A DNA stretch of 32,899 bases from NCBI RefSeq assembly GCF_024642405.1, contig NZ_JAHEBC010000009.1, positions 1-32,899 of the forward strand, given 5' to 3'. The notes beneath the pieces are model-generated. The model was not told the DNA's origin. It ran no database searches and saw only the letters and a program-made list of their open reading frames with translations. Position numbers and translations under genes: made by a program. Below, in pieces: positions 7,629-16,120 of this stretch; position 1 is the stretch's first letter, and each line of letters begins with the position of its first letter. This DNA is from Algoriphagus sp. GTDB lineage: Bacteria; Bacteroidota; Bacteroidia; Cytophagales; Cyclobacteriaceae.

Positions 7629-9326
7629 ATGAAAAATTTAACACGCTTACTTTTCATTCTTTTACTCTCTTTTTCTTGCAGCCAAAAAGAAGAAAGTGAC
7701 TCAATAGCCACCATGTACTTCGGAGGAGATATTATTACTATGGAAGGCGATAATCCAACTTATGCCGAAGCCTTAGTGGAAAAAGAAGGAAAAATCCTCT
7801 TTGTAGGCAGTATGGAGGAAAGTATGGAAATTGCAGGAAAAGGTCATCAGATGAAAAATCTGGGAGGGAAAACTCTTGTTCCGGGTTTTATTGATGGTCA
7901 TGCACATTTTGGAGGGTTTGGGGCACAGGCTATTTCAGCCAATTTACTCGCAAGCCCAGATGGAAATATCAATTCCATTCCAGAATTAATAGCTGAACTG
8001 AAGTCATGGTATGCTGAAAATGGTACTGATAAAACCCAGGGGTGGATCGTTGGAATGGGGTTTGACGATGCTGTTTTAGCTGAAAATCGATTTCCTACCA
8101 AAGAAGATTTAGATCAGGTTTCGACAGAAGTCCCCATATGTATTATTCATATATCAGGCCATTTTGGAGTGATGAATTCAAAAGGCCTTGAAATAAATAA
8201 TATCACATCCGAATCAAAAGATCCTGCAGGTGGACTGATCCGCAGAATACCAGGAAGTCAAGAGCCAAACGGAGTTTTGGAAGAATTGGCAGCAATTCCT
8301 TTATTCTTTCCAATAATAGGCCCTTCTGATCCTGAGCTTGCTTTTTATTACCTCGATAAGTCTCAGGAGATGGCAGCAAAATTTGGATATACTACCGCCC
8401 AAGAAGGACGAGCCATGTCTAATCATGAGTTGATGGCAAGCTATGCAGATCAAGGTAAATTTTATTTAGATGTTGTTTCTTATATAGATTATGCTGCGCC
8501 TCAGTATATGAACAGTAAATGGAATTCAAAAAGCTATGAAAATCATTATAGAATTGGGGGATTGAAATTGACGCTTGATGGCTCGCCTCAAGGGCGAACC
8601 GCTTGGAGAACAGAGCCGTATTTGATTCCGCCAGCTGGACAAGACAAGGAGTACAAAGGCTATCCTGCAATTCCTGAAGACTCCGAAGTACAACGGATTG
8701 TCGATATGGCCTTTGAAAACAACTGGCAGCTTCTTGCTCATGGCAATGGGGATGCAGCAATGGATCAGTTGATTCGAGCGCTTCGACCTGCAATTTCAAA
8801 ATATGGAAATCAGGATCGTAGAAACGTACTCATTCATGGCCAATATATCCGAATGGACCAATTAGATAGTCTAGCTGATATGGAGGTGATCGCATCACTT
8901 TTTCCGATGCATACTTTTTATTGGGGAGATTGGCATCGGCAGATTATTGGCAAGGAGAAAGCAGATCGCATATCCCCGATCCGTTCGGCATTGGATCGTG
9001 GTATGAAAGTCACTTCACATACCGATGCACCAGTCGCACTACCAAACTTGATGATGATTCTCTGGACTACCGTTAATCGGGTTTCTCGAAGTGGTGAAAT
9101 AATTGGAGCGGAAGAACGTCTGACTCCTTATGAAGCCTTACAATCCATTACAATTTGGAGTGCTTACCAGCATTTTGAAGAAGAAAAAAAAGGAAGTTTA
9201 GTCGCCGGAAAATTGGCCGATCTTGTCATTCTTGACAAGAACCCGCTTAAGGTTGACCCTATGACTTTGAAAGACATTCAAGTGATGGAAACCATTAAGG
9301 AAGGAAAGACTATTTTTATGAAATAA
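7629..9326 (+). CDS. Lipoprotein metal-dependent amidohydrolase (YtcJ-like)
   Basis: Amidohydrolase-superfamily enzyme, 565 aa, of the YtcJ/amidohydrolase-3 group. The N-terminus is a lipoprotein signal: hydrophobic residues 7-16, then Cys17 in LSFSC, so it is probably lipid-anchored in the envelope. The beta-sandwich start ([27 protein letters not shown]) leads into [12 protein letters not shown] with the metal-binding HxH at His91/His93. Further candidate metal ligands are the histidines in LLAHGNGD and VLIHGQY and the aspartate in SHTDAP. The C-terminus returns to the sandwich with [13 protein letters not shown], as the family does. The gene ends 13 nt before the VF530-like gene, suggesting co-transcription. 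The reaction is hydrolysis of an amide-like bond; the natural substrate cannot be inferred. Confidence 0.9.
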   Translation: MKNLTRLLFILLLSFSCSQKEESDSIATMYFGGDIITMEGDNPTYAEALVEKEGKILFVGSMEESMEIAGKGHQMKNLGGKTLVPGFIDGHAHFGGFGAQAISANLLASPDGNINSIPELIAELKSWYAENGTDKTQGWIVGMGFDDAVLAENRFPTKEDLDQVSTEVPICIIHISGHFGVMNSKGLEINNITSESKDPAGGLIRRIPGSQEPNGVLEELAAIPLFFPIIGPSDPELAFYYLDKSQEMAAKFGYTTAQEGRAMSNHELMASYADQGKFYLDVVSYIDYAAPQYMNSKWNSKSYENHYRIGGLKLTLDGSPQGRTAWRTEPYLIPPAGQDKEYKGYPAIPEDSEVQRIVDMAFENNWQLLAHGNGDAAMDQLIRALRPAISKYGNQDRRNVLIHGQYIRMDQLDSLADMEVIASLFPMHTFYWGDWHRQIIGKEKADRISPIRSALDRGMKVTSHTDAPVALPNLMMILWTTVNRVSRSGEIIGAEERLTPYEALQSITIWSAYQHFEEEKKGSLVAGKLADLVILDKNPLKVDPMTLKDIQVMETIKEGKTIFMK

Positions 9327-9339
9327 TTCGAAAGTTAAA

Positions 9340-9588
9340 ATGTCTGACAATCCAATTTCTGTGTCACAACCTAATAATCCACTTCACGGAGTGAAACTCG
9401 CAGATATGGTGGAGCATCTGGTAGAATTCTATGGATGGGAAGAATTAGGTGAAAGAATTACGATTCGATGTTTTACAAATGACCCTTCGATTAATTCCAG
9501 TTTGAAATTCCTCCGCAAAACTCCTTGGGCTAGAGAACGAGTGGAAGGATTGTACTTGAAGTCGCTTCGAGATGCTAAAAAGAAGTAA
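9340..9588 (+). CDS. VF530 family (DUF2132) small protein
   Basis: 82-aa protein matching the VF530 family, recognised from [27 protein letters not shown] and [20 protein letters not shown], which are highly conserved in that family. Family members are small all-helical proteins suggested to bind DNA; the function is not established. Length is normal and there is no signal peptide. It begins 13 nt after the amidohydrolase stop, so the two probably share a transcript although no functional link is known. No terminator follows immediately; the nearest is the bidirectional-looking one at 9751-9780. Confidence 0.88.
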   Translation: MSDNPISVSQPNNPLHGVKLADMVEHLVEFYGWEELGERITIRCFTNDPSINSSLKFLRKTPWARERVEGLYLKSLRDAKKK

Positions 9589-9599
9589 TTTTTTTCTCG

Positions 9600-9740
9600 T
9601 AACGGCGCAGCGGCACTAAGACTTCTGTTTCAAGTCTTTCACAGTTCACAAGTCAGAAGACTTACTTCATATAAAATTAAAAAACTTTTATTCACGCTTT
9701 GTGCTCTTTGCTAAATCCTCCGCGAACTCTGCGGTTAAAA
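9600..9740. repeat. Degenerate GC-rich intergenic repeats between VF530 and dnaN genes
   Basis: The 211-nt gap contains two GC-rich stretches that stand out from the AT-rich spacer. The left block (about 9600-9620, AACGGCGCAGCGGCACTAAG) read on the minus strand and the right block (9691-9740, including CTTTGTGCTCTTTGC and CCGCGAACTCTGCGG) share a degenerate 'CTnTGTGC / CTCTGCGG'-like pattern. Between them lies an imperfect 10-bp inverted repeat (9618-9627 / 9654-9663, one mismatch). Similar 'CTTTGCG..CTCTGCGG..TTAAA' intergenic stretches are, from memory, widespread in Bacteroidota and other phyla; their role is unclear. Confidence 0.4.
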
Positions 9741-9750
9741 AAGCTTTCAT

Positions 9751-9780
9751 AAAAAAACCCGGAGTAAACTCCGGGCTTTT
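9751..9780 (-). terminator. Strong terminator after dnaN, probably bidirectional
   Basis: Perfect 7-bp GC-rich stem CCCGGAG (9758-9764) / CTCCGGG (9769-9775) with a 4-nt loop. On the minus strand it is followed by seven T (complement of 9751-9757) and lies about 25 nt past the dnaN stop. On the plus strand it is followed by CTTTTCG, so it may also stop transcription from the VF530 side. Confidence 0.9.
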
Positions 9781-9800
9781 CGTTTTATAGTTTGTGGTTG

Positions 9801-10925
9801 TTATACGTAATTATTCAACATCACCGGCATTACTAGCATCAGGATGTCTTCATTTTCATCTTGCTCGGCAGGAACAATTAAGCCTGCTCTGTTTGGAGCA
9901 GAAAATTTCAATGTAACTTCTTTGCAAGAAAGGTTATTTAACATTTCTACCAAAAACTTCGCATTAAATCCGATTTCGATATCTTCTCCATCATGCTCAC
10001 AGGATAGTCTTTCATTTGCTTCATTCGAGAAATCAAGATCCTCTGCAGAAATCAATAATTCGCTTCCCGTCAATTTCAATCTTACTTGGTGAGTAGTTTT
10101 ATTGGCATAGATAGCGATACGTCTCAATGAACTTAGCAATTCTCCTCTATCGATCGTCATCAAATTTGGATTGTCTGCTGGAATCACATTTTCGTAATCT
10201 GGAAATCGCTCATCTATCAATCGACAGATCATTTTTATACTGTTGAATTTGAAATATGCATTAGATTGGTTGAATTCTACCGAAACAGGCACGTTCTCAG
10301 AAGGCAAAGTTGACTTCAACAAGTTTAAAGCCTTTCTTGGAATGATTAAACTAGCGGCATCTGAGGATGCTACATCAACTCGTCTATAACGAACCAAACG
10401 ATGTCCATCAGTTGCTACGAAAGTGGTGTTTGTTGAGCTTAGGTTGATATAAACTCCGGTCATTGCCGGTCTCAATTCATCAGAACTGGTGGCGAAAATA
10501 GTATTAGAAACAGCGCTTGCAAGAACCTCTGTTGACATGTCCACAGTAGTTGCATTACTTACGGTTGGAATCTTAGGGAAATCCGTTGCATTCTCGCCTG
10601 CTAGTCTATATCGACCATTATCTGAACTGATTTCTACTGCATAGGTATCATGGTCAATACTAAAAGTCACTGGCTGCTCAGGTAAATTCTTCAACGTATC
10701 AATCAAGATACGCGCAGGAACAGCAATATTTCCATCTTCCTTGGCCTCCACTCCGATTTCGGTAATCATCGAAGTCTGAAGATCCGAAGCTGTAATGGTC
10801 AAAACACTGTCTTTTATTTCAAAAAGGAAGTTTTCCAAAATAGGAACAACAGGATTAGTAGTAACTACACCGTTGATCGCCGAAAGCTGCTTTAGTAAGG
10901 CAGAAGAAGAAACAATAAATTTCAT
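9801..10925 (-). CDS. dnaN: DNA polymerase III beta subunit (sliding clamp)
   Basis: 374-aa processivity clamp that encircles DNA and tethers DNA polymerase III and other replication and repair proteins. Length and the three-domain repeat layout are standard. Recognisable parts are the start MKFIVSSSALLKQLSAINGVV, the central ATDGHRLVRYR motif of domain 2, IDERFPDYENVIP near the domain 2/3 boundary and the C-terminal MLVMPVMLNN, part of the client-binding pocket region. It is not next to dnaA here, which is common in Bacteroidota where dnaN is often scattered. It is followed by a strong terminator and preceded by a 120-nt gap after gldG, so it is probably transcribed on its own. No convincing promoter box was found in that gap. 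Confidence 0.97.
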   Translation of the reverse strand: MKFIVSSSALLKQLSAINGVVTTNPVVPILENFLFEIKDSVLTITASDLQTSMITEIGVEAKEDGNIAVPARILIDTLKNLPEQPVTFSIDHDTYAVEISSDNGRYRLAGENATDFPKIPTVSNATTVDMSTEVLASAVSNTIFATSSDELRPAMTGVYINLSSTNTTFVATDGHRLVRYRRVDVASSDAASLIIPRKALNLLKSTLPSENVPVSVEFNQSNAYFKFNSIKMICRLIDERFPDYENVIPADNPNLMTIDRGELLSSLRRIAIYANKTTHQVRLKLTGSELLISAEDLDFSNEANERLSCEHDGEDIEIGFNAKFLVEMLNNLSCKEVTLKFSAPNRAGLIVPAEQDENEDILMLVMPVMLNNYV

Positions 10926-11045
10926 ATCGTAGGGCTTATTAATTTAAATTCTAGCAATGGAGGTAAATTTATAAATAAAATTCATTCTGAACCGACCCGA
11001 AACCTAAAGACTCGAAATAATTCTAAAGAAATTGTACTTTTTTAC

Positions 11046-12734
11046 CTAGTTTATTTTCCTTGAATATTTTTGTCCGCGAATCCACCACACAAATGAACCG
11101 ATCAAAAGTAAAATAATTATCGGAACCAATACATTTACAAATTGCCAAAAAGTCTTCTGTTGAGCTAATTTCACTTTATTCAATGGTCTAATTTGAAATG
11201 TTCTGGTTCTCGAGGCAATAATTCCATTGGGGTCCACCAGATATTTCACCATGTTCCTCAATAATAGTTTGTTGGCAAATGTAATTTGGCTGAATGGATC
11301 CTCTCCCAACGGCAAAGGACTTCCATCTTGTAAACTTCTTTGACTTTGAAAAACATCCCCATCTCCAAACACCACTACTTTTCCACTTCCAGATTCTTTA
11401 AAATCAATATTTGAAAACCCTTCTGGCAAAAACCTATTTTTAAACAAAGAAGTAAATTCACCCTCAAGCAAATAAGCCATCGGTAGTTTTTTTATTGAAA
11501 AGGACTCAATGGGCGGTTCCTGCTCCATATCACTAAAAGCCACTCTTACGGGTGCAGTCAATATTCTGGAATTATCAGACGAAAAAATCAAAGGTGTCTT
11601 TTTTATACCTTCTGCCAATACTGTATCCAGACTACTTGCAAACCGATAATACACCACATCCAAGCCTTTAGTGATTGGATGATCTTTCATAATCCCAGCT
11701 TGAACATAAAATGGCCAAGGCAAAGGAACCATCTGATCTTGATTTCCGAAATTTCCTGCCATCACTGGAAAATATCCAAAGTTCAAATCCTGAATCAAAT
11801 CCTTATTAACTCGAATACCATATTTAAATAAAAGATTTTCTAAACCTGAATCTACAGGCATTGCAAAAGTTCCCTCTCCACCTGCCTGAGTTATATCCAC
11901 TGCTACACCATCTACCATCACCACAAGGTTCCCCCCATTCATGACATATTGATCCAATAAATAAATCTCTCGATCCGAATAAATCTCTCTTGGCCCTTCA
12001 ATAAAAATAATCTTGAAATTCTCTAAATCTGAAGGGCTTTGTGCCTGTTCCAAGGGGACTTTAAATAACTCAAACTCTCCATCCAAAGCTTCTACCAAAC
12101 CAAAACCATCATCTTCAGACATTTCTCCATGCCCCATGATCATGGCAATGGCCGACTCTTCCGGGCTAACCAGTTTCTTGATAGCATTGCTCAATTCAAA
12201 TTCTAAGTTCTCTATGGATTGGTTCAAGATCTGATCTGGTCCCATTCCTTTTTCACCTTTAAGAATCAAAGCCCCTGTCTCAAATTCAGCATTACTCACT
12301 AAAATACCGGGAAAAATCAAAGTTGCCTGTTGCCCAGAATTTTGACTGACGTATAGATTAGTAGGATTAATCCCGTATTCCGTCAATGTTCCAATAAATT
12401 TTTCCTGTTCACTTTCTGCAACCGAAAGAGGATCAAAATATGAATAGGTGATTTTCTCAGAGCTGTAAGAATTAAAAGTTCTTACTGTTTCTTCAATGGA
12501 TTTCTGTAACCTCCGCATTCCACCTGGTAAGTTGTCTCCTACCAATAAAATATCCACGTGAATGGGTTCAGATAATTTTGAGAGAACTTCTTCTGTTGCC
12601 GGGTGAAGTGAATATCTTTTCTCTTCCGTAAGATCAATTCTAAATCGGGTGATTTGAGATAACAAACCAAAAAGAACCAATCCTCCAATCAGAATAAACC
12701 AAGGTTTAGCGGTATTTAGAGCAGACTTTTTCAT
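11046..12734 (-). CDS. gldG: Gliding-motility-associated ABC transporter substrate-binding protein GldG
   Basis: 562-aa GldG homologue, the large exported component of the GldA-GldF-GldG ABC system. An N-terminal membrane segment (about 12-28, WFILIGGLVLFGLL) is followed by LTEEKRYSLHPATEEVLSKL, the family hallmark, a long extracytoplasmic region of the ABC-2-associated type with the fragment IIFIEGPREIY, and a C-terminal membrane helix (about 535-553, PIIILLLIGSFVWWI). It overlaps gldF by 4 nt, so translation is coupled. In Flavobacterium johnsoniae Gld proteins were identified through gliding motility, but gldAFG also occurs in non-gliding Bacteroidota, so presence does not prove motility. 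The transported substrate is unknown. Confidence 0.92.
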   Translation of the reverse strand: MKKSALNTAKPWFILIGGLVLFGLLSQITRFRIDLTEEKRYSLHPATEEVLSKLSEPIHVDILLVGDNLPGGMRRLQKSIEETVRTFNSYSSEKITYSYFDPLSVAESEQEKFIGTLTEYGINPTNLYVSQNSGQQATLIFPGILVSNAEFETGALILKGEKGMGPDQILNQSIENLEFELSNAIKKLVSPEESAIAMIMGHGEMSEDDGFGLVEALDGEFELFKVPLEQAQSPSDLENFKIIFIEGPREIYSDREIYLLDQYVMNGGNLVVMVDGVAVDITQAGGEGTFAMPVDSGLENLLFKYGIRVNKDLIQDLNFGYFPVMAGNFGNQDQMVPLPWPFYVQAGIMKDHPITKGLDVVYYRFASSLDTVLAEGIKKTPLIFSSDNSRILTAPVRVAFSDMEQEPPIESFSIKKLPMAYLLEGEFTSLFKNRFLPEGFSNIDFKESGSGKVVVFGDGDVFQSQRSLQDGSPLPLGEDPFSQITFANKLLLRNMVKYLVDPNGIIASRTRTFQIRPLNKVKLAQQKTFWQFVNVLVPIIILLLIGSFVWWIRGQKYSRKIN

Positions 12735-13471
12735 TTATTTTTCAAAGTCAAAACACTCAATCCCAAGAAAAGCCAAATCATTCCCAGCATAAAGAAAACA
12801 TCGGTAGAATCTACAACTCCTCTACTTAAGTTGATGTAATGAAAACTAAGGCTCAACTCTTCTACCCAATATGCAAAATCTCCCACCTGTAAATCTGCCA
12901 AAGCGGAAAAACCAAAATAAAGAACAAAACATAAAAATACTCCAAGAACAAATGCCAATACCTGTTGGGAAGTCAAAGAGCTTGCAAATAAACCAACGGC
13001 TGCAAATACAGCTCCTATCATTAATAGACCAATCCATGAACCAAAAAAACCTGCTTGATCTAAATTTCCAACCGGATCCCCTAATTGAATGATACTAAAG
13101 AAATAAAGTAAAGTCGGTAAGACTGCCAAAATCACTAAAAAAAGTAATGCGAAATACTTGGCTAATATTATCTGAAACAATGAAAGTGGAGAAGTTCTTA
13201 ACAACTCCCAAGTTCCGGTTTTTCTTTCATCAGCGATGGAGCGCATTGCCAAAGCAGGCACTAAAAATGTAAATACATATGGCGTGTAAGTGAATAAGGC
13301 CTCCAAATCAGCATAGCCATATTCAAGGACACTGCTGTCAGGAAAAACCCAAACGATCAAGCCTATTGCCACAAGAAAGAGTGCCAATACCAGATAGCCT
13401 AATAGACTTCCGAAAAACGCATTGATTTCTTTTAGAAACAGGCTTTTCATCGGGTTATAATTGTCTTTCAA
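12731..13471 (-). CDS. gldF: Gliding-motility-associated ABC transporter permease GldF
   Basis: 246-aa ABC-2 type permease. Six hydrophobic segments are visible, the first at LLGYLVLALFLVAIGLIVWVF and the last at VFFMLGMIWLFLGLSVL. The stretch RSIADERKTGTWELLRTSPLS between the second and third segments is the characteristic cytoplasmic loop of GldF/ABC-2 permeases that contacts the ATPase. The stop codon of gldF overlaps the gldG start (ATGA), and gldA lies 66 nt upstream on the same strand, giving a complete gldA-gldF-gldG transcription order. The N-terminal MKDNYNPMKSLFLKE offers a second ATG at residue 8 (start at 13450), which many homologues would match better. Confidence 0.93.
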   Translation of the reverse strand: MKDNYNPMKSLFLKEINAFFGSLLGYLVLALFLVAIGLIVWVFPDSSVLEYGYADLEALFTYTPYVFTFLVPALAMRSIADERKTGTWELLRTSPLSLFQIILAKYFALLFLVILAVLPTLLYFFSIIQLGDPVGNLDQAGFFGSWIGLLMIGAVFAAVGLFASSLTSQQVLAFVLGVFLCFVLYFGFSALADLQVGDFAYWVEELSLSFHYINLSRGVVDSTDVFFMLGMIWLFLGLSVLTLKNK

Positions 13472-13537
13472 AGGTCCTCAAGAATCTTGCATGGCAAATT
13501 ACCATTCCAATGTTTGACTTTATAGTTATGCTCGATT

Positions 13538-14443
13538 TCATTGGGTGATTTCTCTGAAAATTTGTTCCAAATTCTTTTTACTTTGACTCAAACTGATCAA
13601 GTTCAGGCTTTTTTCCTGGACGATTTTCATTACAGCTTTTCGGGCTTCAGTTGCGTTGTCGCATGAAATAACAAGTGATTTTTCTGGTTTTTTACCAAAA
13701 GAAACCTTCCCGATTTTATCAAACCATTCTATCTCAAGACTTTCTTCTGTTTCAAGTTCCAAAAGCACCTCTGAGTCCCCTGACTTTAAGTTTTCTAAAG
13801 CCTCAGCAGCAAGAATCTTTCCTTTATTAATAATGACTACATCATGGCAAATCGCTTCGACTTCCTGCATGATATGGGTCGATAGAATTAAGGTTTTATC
13901 ACGTGCAATTTCAGAAATCAAGCCTCGGATTTCCACCAACTGATTAGGGTCCAATCCAGTAGTAGGTTCATCTAGAATGATCAGTTGAGGGTCATGAATC
14001 AAAGCTTTTGCTAACCCTACTCTTTGCCTATATCCTTTTGAGAGTTGCCCGATTTTTTTGTGTTGCTCAGGAATCAAACCAGTTTTCCGGAGCAATTCTT
14101 TTATCCTTTCTTCTCTTTTCTTACCATTCAAGCCATACATTCCTGCGGAAAAGTCCAAAAATTCTCTGACATACATATCCAGATATAGAGGGTTGTTTTC
14201 CGGTAAATAACCAATCAAAGGACTTACCTCTTTGGGTTTGTTAAGTGCGTCTTTTCCCAAAACAGAAACATAGCCTTCATCAGGCTGTATATAACCGGTA
14301 ATGATTTTCATCGCCGTGGATTTTCCTGCTCCATTGGGACCTAAAAATCCCAAAATCCTACCTGGAACGGCCTTAAAAGACACTTTATCTAGTGCTCTTT
14401 GAGACCCATATAGCTTGGTAAGTTGGGATACTTCTAAGGACAT
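13538..14443 (-). CDS. gldA: Gliding-motility-associated ABC transporter ATP-binding protein GldA
   Basis: 301-aa ABC ATPase that powers the GldF/GldG complex at the inner membrane. Motifs in order: Walker A GPNGAGKST (35-43), signature LSKGYRQR (134-141), Walker B LIILDEP (154-160) with catalytic Glu159, and the H-loop His190 in STHIMQE. The C-terminal ~90 residues form the short extra domain common to ABC-2 exporters of drug or polymer type. It is first in the gldAFG operon. The 137-nt gap upstream separates it from a thioredoxin-like gene on the same strand and shows no strong promoter match. The assignment as GldA rather than a generic ABC-2 ATPase rests largely on the adjacent gldF and gldG. 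Confidence 0.92.
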   Translation of the reverse strand: MSLEVSQLTKLYGSQRALDKVSFKAVPGRILGFLGPNGAGKSTAMKIITGYIQPDEGYVSVLGKDALNKPKEVSPLIGYLPENNPLYLDMYVREFLDFSAGMYGLNGKKREERIKELLRKTGLIPEQHKKIGQLSKGYRQRVGLAKALIHDPQLIILDEPTTGLDPNQLVEIRGLISEIARDKTLILSTHIMQEVEAICHDVVIINKGKILAAEALENLKSGDSEVLLELETEESLEIEWFDKIGKVSFGKKPEKSLVISCDNATEARKAVMKIVQEKSLNLISLSQSKKNLEQIFREITQ

Positions 14444-14580
14444 TATTTATGCTTTATTAATCAATCAAATTAGGCAGGAAATAAAATCCCTCTGCTTTAA
14501 GCATCAAATGGAAATCACTATAAACAATTATCGATCGCTAATTCAATGTTGTGATCTTTCCACTCTAAGTGGTTTTTATC

Positions 14581-15105
14581 TTATTTTCCTTTTGCCAATT
14601 GCTCTAGCAATAAATCGATCTCTGTTATCCCTACGTATTCTGATACCAACTGCTTTTTTGAATCATAGCAAAAAATTGAAGGTACACTTCGAATTTGGAA
14701 GTAACTGGCAACTTCCATCTCAGAATCAAGGAGAAAGTGAACAAAGCTTCTGTCTTTAATACCAAGACTATTTGCAAATCCTATCATCTCCTCTACCGGC
14801 TGAACAGTAGTTAAAATGATATTATAGTTCTTAAATTCATCGATTCTTTTAGAGAGAGAGCCTAGTTCTTCCTGGCATAAATGACAGGTGGAATTAAAGT
14901 AAATGAAGAGCGTAGGTTTATTTTCAGCTAATTGATGAATAGAATTCGGCATTCCGTTAATATCATTTAAGGTATAGTCGGGGAGAACTCTTGGAGCTGG
15001 AAGATTAGATTCGTTTATTAAATTTTCTTTTTGGGAAGAAACCGCTAAGTATGCTGTACTTCCAAGAAGGACCGTAAATAAAAAGATCAAATATATTTTA
15101 TTCAT
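14581..15105 (-). CDS. Membrane-anchored TlpA/AhpC-type thioredoxin-like protein
   Basis: Thioredoxin-fold protein of the AhpC/TSA-TlpA type, 174 aa from the ATG at 15105. A single N-terminal hydrophobic segment (residues 4-22, IYLIFLFTVLLGSTAYLAV) anchors or exports it. The redox centre is Cys74-x-x-Cys77 in FNSTCHLCQEEL, a CHLC variant of the usual CxPC. The cis-proline region is RSVPSIF. I choose the start at 15105 rather than an in-frame ATG at 15144, because the former places the hydrophobic segment right at the N-terminus and fits a candidate promoter at 15133-15162. It likely faces the periplasm and acts on disulfides. It is transcribed toward gldA, but a functional tie is not evident. 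Confidence 0.85.
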   Translation of the reverse strand: MNKIYLIFLFTVLLGSTAYLAVSSQKENLINESNLPAPRVLPDYTLNDINGMPNSIHQLAENKPTLFIYFNSTCHLCQEELGSLSKRIDEFKNYNIILTTVQPVEEMIGFANSLGIKDRSFVHFLLDSEMEVASYFQIRSVPSIFCYDSKKQLVSEYVGITEIDLLLEQLAKGK

Positions 15106-15132
15106 AACCTTTGCCACTTTAAGAATGAGTTT

Positions 15133-15162
15133 CAAATTAAACACTTAACTCTCTCAAAACAA
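15133..15162 (-). promoter_or_regulatory. Candidate promoter of the thioredoxin-like gene
   Basis: On the minus strand TTG (complement of 15160-15162) is followed after 19 nt by TTAATTTG (complement of 15133-15140), a 7-of-8 match to TAnnTTTG. A start site near 15126 would leave a leader of about 20 nt before the ATG at 15105. Pattern-based only. Confidence 0.35.
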
Positions 15163-15207
15163 TAATAAATGCCCAAAGAGATTGTATTTTGAATTTAAAC
15201 AGTAGAC

Positions 15208-15251
15208 TTAAAACACCTGGGCAGTAAAAAAAATTGCCAATGGTGTTTTAA
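15208..15251 (-). terminator. Interrupted hairpin after the SDR gene, possible terminator
   Basis: TTAAAACACC (15208-15217) pairs perfectly with GGTGTTTTAA (15242-15251), and an inner GGCA/TGCC pair extends the stem after small internal loops. The A/T run lies in the apical loop (15226-15233). It begins about 25 nt past the SDR stop codon on the minus strand. The layout suits a transcription or mRNA 3'-end structure, although the canonical trailing T-run is weak. Confidence 0.45.
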
Positions 15252-15275
15252 ATCCTTTTTGTTTAAGAGAATTCC

Positions 15276-15974
15276 TTATTTTTTTCCTTTAGGTCTTAAA
15301 GGTCGACATTCCACATCGGCGACAAAGTAATTTGGGTGAGTTTCCAAAGTTTGAACAATCGTAGTAGCCACGTCTATTGGTCTCATCATATTTTCATTAG
15401 CATCCACTCCAGGTATTTCATCAAAGAAATTGGTCTGAATTGATCCCGGATAAATAGTAGAAACTTTGATTCCAAAATCCCGAAGTTCCATATATAAAGA
15501 ATGTGAAATTCCTCTAACAGCATGCTTAGTACCCACATATCCAGCAAACTTATTTACTCCATTTAATCCCGCAATAGATGCCACATTCAAAATATGGCCT
15601 TCATCTGCATCTTTCATTCCAGGTATCAACCGCTTCACGGTATAGAAAATACCATGAACGTTCGTATCAAACATCGCTTTCCAATCTTCTGTAGAAAAGC
15701 TTTCTGTATCACCAGCCACACCAAAACCCGCATTATTTACTAAAATTCTAATGTCCTTTCCAAGTTTTCCAACGGTGGCCTGAAAAGCTTTTTCAACAGA
15801 ATCCTCTTTAGAAACATCACAAACAAAAAAATGAAAGTTGTCATGCGAAAATTTAGGAGCTGTCCTACCCCATCCAGCGACAATAGTCCCTTTATCGATT
15901 AATTGTTTTACAACTTCTAATCCAACTCCTTTGCTCACGCCAGTTACTACTGCAATTTTATTTTTCAATTCCAT
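15276..15974 (-). CDS. Classical short-chain dehydrogenase/reductase
   Basis: 232-aa classical SDR, NAD(P)(H)-dependent. The nucleotide-binding motif TGVSKGVG is at residues 11-18, the structural NNAG at 80-83, and the catalytic residues are Ser133, Tyr146 and Lys150 (YVGTK). Members of this layout often reduce a ketone or oxidise a secondary alcohol. The acidic residue usually marking NAD preference after strand 2 is replaced by GWGRT, where Arg37 favours NADP. No signal peptide, so cytoplasmic. It is divergent from the M20 amidohydrolase at 16121 with a 146-nt shared upstream region that holds its candidate promoter. The substrate is unknown. Confidence 0.92.
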   Translation of the reverse strand: MELKNKIAVVTGVSKGVGLEVVKQLIDKGTIVAGWGRTAPKFSHDNFHFFVCDVSKEDSVEKAFQATVGKLGKDIRILVNNAGFGVAGDTESFSTEDWKAMFDTNVHGIFYTVKRLIPGMKDADEGHILNVASIAGLNGVNKFAGYVGTKHAVRGISHSLYMELRDFGIKVSTIYPGSIQTNFFDEIPGVDANENMMRPIDVATTIVQTLETHPNYFVADVECRPLRPKGKK

Positions 15975-16007
15975 TATATCTATCTTTTTTACTATTCTCT
16001 TTTAAAG

Positions 16008-16039
16008 CAAATACAGGGAAAATAGTTCTACAGTTTCAA
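16008..16039 (-). promoter_or_regulatory. Candidate promoter of the SDR gene
   Basis: On the minus strand TTG (complement of 16037-16039) is followed after 21 nt by TGTATTTG (complement of 16008-16015), a 7-of-8 match to TAnnTTTG. The start codon lies about 34 nt further on. The spacing equals that of the candidate at 3244-3277. Pattern-based only. Confidence 0.38.
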
Positions 16040-16120
16040 GATTTTAAAGTGATTCTAGATAAATACTCATGTGATGGATCATTTTTATAAATTTGGATAA
16101 AAACCAAAAACCCTCAACTA

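Noticed and set aside
8419-8799. 126-codon open frame on the minus strand
   Set aside because: Antisense to the well-supported amidohydrolase gene; no domain or plausible start context.
14560-14572. CCACT-CTA-AGTGG hairpin followed by T on the plus strand
   Set aside because: Both neighbouring genes run on the minus strand, where it is followed by A, not T; the 5-bp stem is too weak to call a terminator.
16088-16095. TAAATTTG, a perfect -7 match before the first M20 gene
   Set aside because: No TTG or TTTG lies 17-23 nt upstream, so it is an isolated match in AT-rich DNA and is not listed as a promoter.
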